Shown piece after piece: positions 59,604-64,000 of a stretch of DNA of 64,000 nt. The translations under genes and the position numbers were made by a program. The notes under the pieces were generated by a model. The model made no database searches. It was not told where the DNA came from and saw only the letters and a program-made list of their open reading frames with translations. How positions within the stretch are numbered: the stretch's first letter is position 1; every line of letters starts with the position of its first letter. The stretch comes from Nonomuraea guangzhouensis (lineage in GTDB: Bacteria > Actinomycetota > Actinomycetes > Streptosporangiales > Streptosporangiaceae). Location of the stretch: contig NZ_JAHKRM010000010.1 in assembly GCF_019396345.1 (NCBI RefSeq), positions 1 through 64,000 of the forward strand, given 5' to 3'.

Positions 59604-60377
59604 TCAGGAATGCCCCTTGCTTTTCCCTGATCGTCCCTTACCTGGTGGTCCGGCGAACGCCTGCGCGATCTCCATCCAGGCGCGGGCCGTCTCGCCGGTG
59701 ATCTCCAGGGTGGTGTCGTCCCGGTGGACGCGCTGGGTGACGAGCAGGCAGAAGTCCAGCATCGGCCCGCGCACCGCGTCGGCGGCGTCCTCGGGCCCCG
59801 CCGTCCACGGCGTCTCGTCGGGCATCGTCAGCTCCACGCGGACCGGCCGCTCCGGGAGGGGCAGGTTCCGTACGGCGAAGCCATAGGGCATGGCCCTGAC
59901 GCCGATCATCGCCACGTGCCGTAGCCGGCGGGTGGGCTCCCTGGTGACGCCGAGCGCGTCGGCCACGTCCTGGCCGTGCGCCCAGGTCTCCATCAAGCGG
60001 GCGGTCACGAAGGACGCGGCCGACATGTCGGGCCCGTACCACGGCAGCCGGTCGCGGGCCGACAGCCTCGCGAACACCTCGATGCTGCGGGCGCGGGCCG
60101 TACGCCACCAGTGGAGCAGTTCGTCGGCGGCGAGACCGCGGAATTCCGCGGCGAGGTCGTCGGTGGAGGTGAAGTGAGCCGCCGCCGCGCGGAACACGTC
60201 CGGGTCGGTCGCGGCGGTGCGCGCGGCCTCGTCGAACCAGGCCAGATGGCTCACCTGGTCACGCACCGCCCACCCCTCGGCGGGCGTGGCGAGCTCCCAG
60301 TCTCCGGGTTCGAGGGTCAGTAACAGATCGTCGAGTGACGCGGTCTCCGCGCGCAGGTCGGCCAGCAACTCGCCCAT
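59604..60377 (-). CDS. Maleylpyruvate isomerase/DinB-fold protein (TIGR03084-type)
   Basis: A 257-residue protein with the N-terminal DinB/MDMPI four-helix fold (LLADLRAETASLDDLLLTLE; WAVRDQVSHLAWFDEAA with the metal histidine; WAHGQDVADALG with the second) and the family C-terminal domain. In actinomycetes such proteins depend on mycothiol. ATG at 60377 gives the conserved start, though GTG 60386 is possible. Stand-alone gene; substrate unknown. The upstream stretch leads to the small cysteine-rich gene on the other strand. Confidence 0.82.
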   Translation of the reverse strand: MGELLADLRAETASLDDLLLTLEPGDWELATPAEGWAVRDQVSHLAWFDEAARTAATDPDVFRAAAAHFTSTDDLAAEFRGLAADELLHWWRTARARSIEVFARLSARDRLPWYGPDMSAASFVTARLMETWAHGQDVADALGVTREPTRRLRHVAMIGVRAMPYGFAVRNLPLPERPVRVELTMPDETPWTAGPEDAADAVRGPMLDFCLLVTQRVHRDDTTLEITGETARAWMEIAQAFAGPPGKGRSGKSKGHS

Positions 60378-60432
60378 CAGGTCCACGCGGGCCAGCCTAA
60401 CCGAACAACGTTCTACGAGGAATAATGCAAGG

Positions 60433-60558
60433 GTGATCTGCGAGAACTGCAAGAACAAGCGCCACGAGGAGTGTCGCGGCGGATCCTGGTGCGATTGCCA
60501 GCACCAGCAGGCGGAGGAGCCCGCCGAGTCGGACCTGGACTGGCCCCGTCAGGGGTAG
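60433..60558 (+). CDS. Cysteine-rich miniprotein
   Basis: A 41-codon frame from GTG at 60433: C3, C6, C14, C20 and C22 (ICENCKNKRHEECRGGSWCD) followed by an acidic tail. Cx2C-x7-C-x5-CxC is a plausible metal or Fe-S knuckle. AT-rich GAATAAT lies 6-12 bases upstream and could be a -10 element of a leaderless message. I do not recognise a named family; a conserved small protein of actinomycetes is likely. It precedes the sulfate-reduction leader. Confidence 0.55.
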   Translation: MICENCKNKRHEECRGGSWCDCQHQQAEEPAESDLDWPRQG

Positions 60559-60585
60559 TGAGGCGTCCACAGTCTGGACCCTGTC

Positions 60586-60620
60586 TTGGACATAACGGAT
60601 ACCTAGCGTATCTTCGAGAT
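60586..60620 (+). promoter_or_regulatory. Leaderless promoter of the cysteine leader peptide
   Basis: TTGGAC (60586-60591), a 17-base spacer, TATCTT (60609-60614), six bases, then ATG at 60621. The spacing is what a primary-sigma promoter needs and places the transcription start on the A of the ATG. Confidence 0.75.
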
Positions 60621-60704
60621 ATGCCAGCGGACCCCATGCTTGTCGGTCGACGACACGTCGATCTTCAGCGTGTCCGCAGTGCCATCTGTTGCGACGCCCG
60701 CTAA
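60621..60704 (+). CDS. Leader peptide with Cys-Cys near its end
   Basis: A 27-codon frame ending SAICCDAR then stop, located 108 bases upstream of the sulfite reductase gene. It begins at the predicted transcription start (leaderless). Leaderless short ORFs with polycysteine tracts upstream of cysteine or sulfate-assimilation operons are known in mycobacteria as cysteine-responsive attenuators (Ms4527A precedes a sulfite reductase). The gene order here is the same. Slow decoding of the two Cys codons in cysteine-poor cells would alter the RNA between the leader and nirA. Confidence 0.75.
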   Translation: MPADPMLVGRRHVDLQRVRSAICCDAR

Positions 60705-60812
60705 CCCACCCGTTTTCTCCGTTGCGCGCGTCGCAAATCTCCTCCTTCACCCCTGCACTCAATGATGAGGCGGGAGGAAGCCTGCGCGCGCCCACCAACC
60801 GAAGGACGCGCA
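60705..60812 (+). promoter_or_regulatory. Probable attenuator between leader peptide and nirA
   Basis: The 108-base spacer includes GCGCGC pairs (60724 and 60784 region) and TCCTTC (60743-60748), which is complementary to GAAGGA (60801-60806), the ribosome site of nirA. Masking that site until the leader ribosome stalls at Cys codons would couple nirA translation to cysteine supply. The pairing is my suggestion; other folds exist. Confidence 0.45.
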
Positions 60813-62489
60813 ATGAGCACCCCTGCCACCAGCCGGCATCACAAACGCCCGCGCGGCGAAGGCCAGTGGGCTCTCGGTTACCGGGAGCCGCTGAACAAGA
60901 ATGAAGAGAACAAGAAGAACGACGACGGCCTGAACGTCCGCCAGCGGATCATCGACATCTACTCCAAGCGTGGTTTCGACTCGATCGACCCGGCCGACCT
61001 GCGCGGCCGGATGCGCTGGTACGGCCTTTACACCCAGCGCAAGCCCGGGATCGACGGCGGCAAGACCGCGATCCTGGAGCCCGAGGAGCTCGACGACCGC
61101 TACTTCATGCTCCGGGTGCGGATCGACGGCGGTCAGCTCAGCATCCCGCAACTGCGGGTCATCGCCGACATCTCCAACGACTACGGCCGGGGCACCGCGG
61201 ACCTGACGGACCGGCAGAACGTCCAGCTGCACTGGATCGAGATCGAGTCGGTGCCCGACATCTGGGAGCGGCTCGAGGCGGTCGGCCTGTCGACCACCGA
61301 GGCGTGTGGCGACACCCCGCGCGTCATCCTGGGCTGCCCGCTGGCCGGGATCGACACCGACGAGGTGCTGGACGCCAGCGAGGAGATCCGCCTGCTGAAC
61401 GAGCGGTTCATCGGCGACCCGGCCTTCTCGAACCTGCCGCGCAAGTTCAAGTCGGCGGTGAGCGGGTGCCCGTCGCACTGCACGGTGCACGAGATCAACG
61501 ACGTGGCGTTCGTGGGTGTCGAGCTGCCCAGCGGGGAGAAGGGCTACGACCTGTGGGTCGGCGGCGGGCTGTCCACCAACCCGATGTTCGGCAAGCGGCT
61601 CGGCGTGTTCGTACGTCCTGAGCAGGTGGGCGACGTCTACGGCGGCGTGATCGGGATATTTCGTGATTACGGGTACCGGCGGCTGCGGCACCGGGCGCGG
61701 ATCAAGTTCCTGGTCAACGACTGGGGCGTGGAGAAGTTCCGGGAAGTCCTCGAGACCGAATACCTCAAGGAGGCGCTGCCCGACGGGCCCGCGCCCGAGG
61801 CGCCCCGCGGCTCCCGCCGCGACCACGTCGGGGTCCACCCGCAGAAGGACGGCAACTTCTACGTGGGCTTCGCGCCCAAGGTCGGCCGGCTCGACGGCGA
61901 CAAGCTGCACGTGATCGCCGACATCGCCGAGCGGCACGGCTCCGGCCGGGTCCGCACGACGGTCGAGCAGAAGATGGTCGTCCTCGACGTCCCGCCCGAC
62001 CAGGTCGACTCCCTGGTCGCCGAGCTGGAGGCGAACGACCTCCAGGTCAACCCGTCGACGTTCCGCCGCCAGACGATGGCCTGCACCGGCATCGAGTTCT
62101 GCAAGCTGGCCATCGTCGAGACCAAGGCCACCGCCGCCAACCTGATCGACGAGCTGGAGCGGCGCCTGCCCGACTTCGCCGAGCCGCTCACCATCAACGT
62201 CAACGGCTGCCCCAACTCCTGCGCCCGCATCCAGGTCGCCGACATCGGCCTCAAGGGCCAGCTCGTCGTCGACGAGAACGGCGAGCAGGTCGAGGGCTAC
62301 CAGATCCACCTGGGCGGCTCGCTCGGCGTCAACCCCGGCTTCGGCAGGAAGGTACGCGGACTCAAGACCACCGCCGAGGCGCTGCCCGACTACGTGGAGC
62401 GGGTCGTGAAGCACTACGACGCCCAGAAGAAGGAAGGCGAGTCGTTCGCCGACTGGGTGCAGCGCGCGGACGAGGGTGACCTGAGATGA
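60813..62489 (+). CDS. nirA: Ferredoxin-type sulfite reductase
   Basis: A 558-residue siroheme [4Fe-4S] enzyme reducing sulfite to sulfide in assimilation. The cluster cysteines are C424, C430, C466 and C470 (ACTGIEFC; NGCPNSC), with siroheme repeats before them. In actinobacteria this NirA/Sir type uses ferredoxin. ATG at 60813 follows GAAGGAC; an earlier in-frame ATG lacks homology. Followed by the zinc-ribbon gene (ATGA overlap), cysH and the chelatase, so the whole reduction step and cofactor insertion are in one operon. Confidence 0.95.
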   Translation: MSTPATSRHHKRPRGEGQWALGYREPLNKNEENKKNDDGLNVRQRIIDIYSKRGFDSIDPADLRGRMRWYGLYTQRKPGIDGGKTAILEPEELDDRYFMLRVRIDGGQLSIPQLRVIADISNDYGRGTADLTDRQNVQLHWIEIESVPDIWERLEAVGLSTTEACGDTPRVILGCPLAGIDTDEVLDASEEIRLLNERFIGDPAFSNLPRKFKSAVSGCPSHCTVHEINDVAFVGVELPSGEKGYDLWVGGGLSTNPMFGKRLGVFVRPEQVGDVYGGVIGIFRDYGYRRLRHRARIKFLVNDWGVEKFREVLETEYLKEALPDGPAPEAPRGSRRDHVGVHPQKDGNFYVGFAPKVGRLDGDKLHVIADIAERHGSGRVRTTVEQKMVVLDVPPDQVDSLVAELEANDLQVNPSTFRRQTMACTGIEFCKLAIVETKATAANLIDELERRLPDFAEPLTINVNGCPNSCARIQVADIGLKGQLVVDENGEQVEGYQIHLGGSLGVNPGFGRKVRGLKTTAEALPDYVERVVKHYDAQKKEGESFADWVQRADEGDLR

Positions 62490-62656
62490 CCACGCGGGCC
62501 GTCCCCTTCCACTGCCCTTACTGCGGCGACGAGGACCTCGAGCCCTACGAAGGCGATCCCAACGCCCCCGACTCCGCGGCGCACGGCGGCTGGTACTGCC
62601 GGTCCTGCGCCCGCGCCTTCAAGCTTAAATTTCTCGGAATCGGAGTGAAGATATGA
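62486..62656 (+). CDS. Zinc-ribbon miniprotein of the sulfate-reduction operon
   Basis: A 56-residue protein with two CxxC pairs: C10/C13 (HCPYCGD) and C38/C41 (WYCRSCARAFKLK). This is a typical zinc ribbon. Its ATG overlaps the nirA stop and its stop overlaps the cysH ATG, so it is tightly coupled on both sides. A small ORF at this place is conserved in many actinobacteria. Role unknown; it may assist cluster or siroheme insertion or link to sulfur sensing. Confidence 0.85.
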   Translation: MTTRAVPFHCPYCGDEDLEPYEGDPNAPDSAAHGGWYCRSCARAFKLKFLGIGVKI

Positions 62657-63381
62657 CGCTCGTCGACATCGAGGTCGGTCTAAGAGATCAACGCGGCACG
62701 CTCGACCTGCAGGACATCGTCGAGTCCGCCGCGGTCTTCCTGGAGGACGCGTCCGCCCGCGAGATCATCCGGTGGGCGGCGGCGACGTTCGGCGATCGGT
62801 TGTGCCTGACCTCCTCGATGAGCGACGCCCTGCTCATCGATCTGGTCAGCCGGGTCAAGCCCGGGGTTGACGTGTTGTTCATCGACACGGGGTTCCATTT
62901 CGCCGAGACGATCGGCACGCGTGACGCGGTTCAGCAGGTCTATGACGTCAATGTGATCAATGTGCGGGGGCCGCGCACGGTGGAGGAGCAGGAACGCGAG
63001 CTCGGGCCGCGCCTGTTCGGCCGCAATCCGGACCTGTGCTGCTACCTGCGCAAGGTGGAGCCGCTCAACCGGGCGCTCGAACCGTACCTGGCGTGGATCT
63101 CGGGCATCCGCCGCGACGAGGCGACCACCCGCGCCGACACCAAGGTCGTGGAGTGGGACGCCAAGCGGCAGATGGTCAAGGTCAATCCGATCGCCAAGTG
63201 GACCCAGGACGACGTCGACAACTACATGGCCGACAACGGGGTGCTGATCAACCCGTTGCACTATGACAACTACCCCTCGATCGGCTGCGCTCCCTGCACC
63301 CGGCAGGTCGCAGAGGGCGAGGACCCGCGCAGCGGCCGCTGGGCGGGGCTGGGGAAGGTCGAATGCGGCATTCACCTGTAA
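62653..63381 (+). CDS. cysH: Adenylylsulfate (APS) reductase
   Basis: A 242-residue cytosolic reductase. The [4Fe-4S] cysteines C129, C130, C212 and C215 mark the APS-using bacterial type (as opposed to PAPS reductase), and the catalytic C238 is in the C-terminal ECGIHL. The N-terminal PAPS_reduct fold is complete (SSMSDALLIDLV; DTGFHFAET). It reduces APS to sulfite with thioredoxin. ATG overlaps the zinc-ribbon stop, and its own end overlaps the following chelatase gene by 19 bases. Confidence 0.95.
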   Translation: MTLVDIEVGLRDQRGTLDLQDIVESAAVFLEDASAREIIRWAAATFGDRLCLTSSMSDALLIDLVSRVKPGVDVLFIDTGFHFAETIGTRDAVQQVYDVNVINVRGPRTVEEQERELGPRLFGRNPDLCCYLRKVEPLNRALEPYLAWISGIRRDEATTRADTKVVEWDAKRQMVKVNPIAKWTQDDVDNYMADNGVLINPLHYDNYPSIGCAPCTRQVAEGEDPRSGRWAGLGKVECGIHL

Positions 63382-64000
63382 CCCCCAGCGTTTGGCCCGT
63401 CTCGTTGGCAGACGGGACGGGCCAGGACGTGCCACTGGTCGCGGTGGCGCACGGGTCCCGCGACCCGCGCGCCGCCGCGACCGTGGAAGCCCTGCTCGAC
63501 GAGGTACGGCGGGCCCGGCCCGGGCTGCCGGTGCGGACGGCGTACCTCGACCACGCGACCCCGTCCCTGGCGCAGGCGCTGCGTGGGCTGGACGAGGCCG
63601 TGGTGCTGCCGCTGCTGCTCACCGAGGCGTACCACAGCCGGGTGGACCTGCCGGCGGCGCTCAACGAGGCCAGGGCGCGTAACCCGCTGCTGCGCGTGCG
63701 CTACGGCGCGACGCTGGGACCGCACCCGCTGCTGCTGACGACGCTGGAGCGGCGACTGGCTGAGGCGGGGGTGGTGGCCGGCGATCCGGATACGGCGATC
63801 GTGCTGGTGTCGGCCGGGTCGAGCGATCCGCGGGCCAACGGCGTGGTCGTGCGGATGGCCCGCGACTGGGGGCGTCCGGCTCTCCCCGGGGCAGGTTTGG
63901 GTGTGGTGGGGCGACGTTGGTGGGCGGTGACGGCGGCGTACGCGTCGGCGGCCGAGCCGACGCCCGCGCAGGCGGTGGCGCTCCTCCGTGAGGCGGGCGC
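63363..64000 (+). CDS. Sirohydrochlorin chelatase family protein, truncated by the window
   Basis: The frame is open from ATG 63363 to the end of the window (over 212 codons). VAVAHGSRDPRAAATVEAL with the catalytic-type His, LPLLLTEAYHSRVDLP with the second, and VLVSAGSSDPRANG in the second half are CbiX/SirB motifs; two copies of the fold are visible, so the protein is the long form. It would insert iron into sirohydrochlorin to make the siroheme for nirA. GGGGAAGG four bases before the ATG supports this start, which overlaps cysH by 19 bases; GTG at 63429 is possible. Confidence 0.85.
   Translation, partial: MRHSPVTPSVWPVSLADGTGQDVPLVAVAHGSRDPRAAATVEALLDEVRRARPGLPVRTAYLDHATPSLAQALRGLDEAVVLPLLLTEAYHSRVDLPAALNEARARNPLLRVRYGATLGPHPLLLTTLERRLAEAGVVAGDPDTAIVLVSAGSSDPRANGVVVRMARDWGRPALPGAGLGVVGRRWWAVTAAYASAAEPTPAQAVALLREAG

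Overview
The window is about 64 kb of very GC-rich DNA with strong GC at third codon positions, many GTG/TTG starts, ATGA-type gene overlaps, a WhiB regulator, a DUF397/XRE/ATPase triad, F420-type and molybdo-flavoenzymes, and several leaderless-looking promoters. This is typical of a filamentous actinomycete; the gene families suggest Streptosporangiaceae (Nonomuraea/Streptosporangium-like), which is an inference from style, not a database match. It looks chromosomal, with one small island that carries transposon relics.

Layout. 1-1.2 kb: end of a quinone oxidoreductase and a luciferase-like oxidoreductase. 1.7-8.3 kb: a nitrogen-compound locus with an APC permease, small membrane protein, nitrilase and TetR operon, then a PucR regulator divergent from an agmatinase-family ureohydrolase. 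Its edges are decaying (a cupin-like stub and an aldehyde dehydrogenase stub). 8.35-9.8 kb: an unknown membrane protein bracketed by two copies of a dispersed hairpin-forming repeat. 9.8-16.9 kb: LacI repressor, tandem LacI-type operators, a NitT/TauT-type ABC transporter and three exported proteins (two with LamG-like folds, one sugar dehydrogenase). 17-29.5 kb: a probable purine-nitrogen catabolic region with a uracil/xanthine permease, three-subunit molybdenum hydroxylase and leucine-rich-repeat protein on one strand, and a PucR regulator divergent from a three-gene set matching AllH, AllF(FdrA) and AllG, the recently recognised oxamate carbamoyltransferase.

29.7-47.8 kb: mostly housekeeping and signalling genes. 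These are a Ser/Thr kinase, hydrolase, MOSC protein, MFS exporter, stand-alone family A DNA polymerase, metallophosphoesterase, a TetR/GlpD/alkyl-DHAP-synthase-like lipid precursor group, an iron-box-controlled ferredoxin-like protein, a WhiB protein followed by unusual palindromes, the DUF397/XRE/ATPase triad, a phosphoribosyltransferase and RsgA. 48-50.8 kb: an ECF sigma factor, its zinc anti-sigma factor and a CHRD-domain exported protein. The sigma operon and the CHRD gene share an identical bipartite promoter motif with identical spacing.

51-56 kb: an island with a regulator, two aldo/keto reductases and an exported flavodoxin, flanked by what look like a Tn3-type transposase relic and a resolvase relic, followed by decayed minisatellite repeats. 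56.3-60.4 kb: glyA preceded by a ZTP (pfl) riboswitch, a Ser/Thr kinase gene with its catalytic core deleted, and membrane proteins. 60.4-64 kb: an assimilatory sulfate reduction operon (sulfite reductase, zinc-ribbon miniprotein, APS reductase, sirohydrochlorin chelatase) preceded by a leaderless leader peptide that ends in a Cys-Cys stretch, which implies cysteine-responsive attenuation.

The most interesting material is regulatory: the cysteine leader, the ZTP riboswitch, the ECF promoter pair, the XRE operator array, the iron box, and the palindrome field downstream of whiB. No CRISPR array, rRNA or tRNA was seen.
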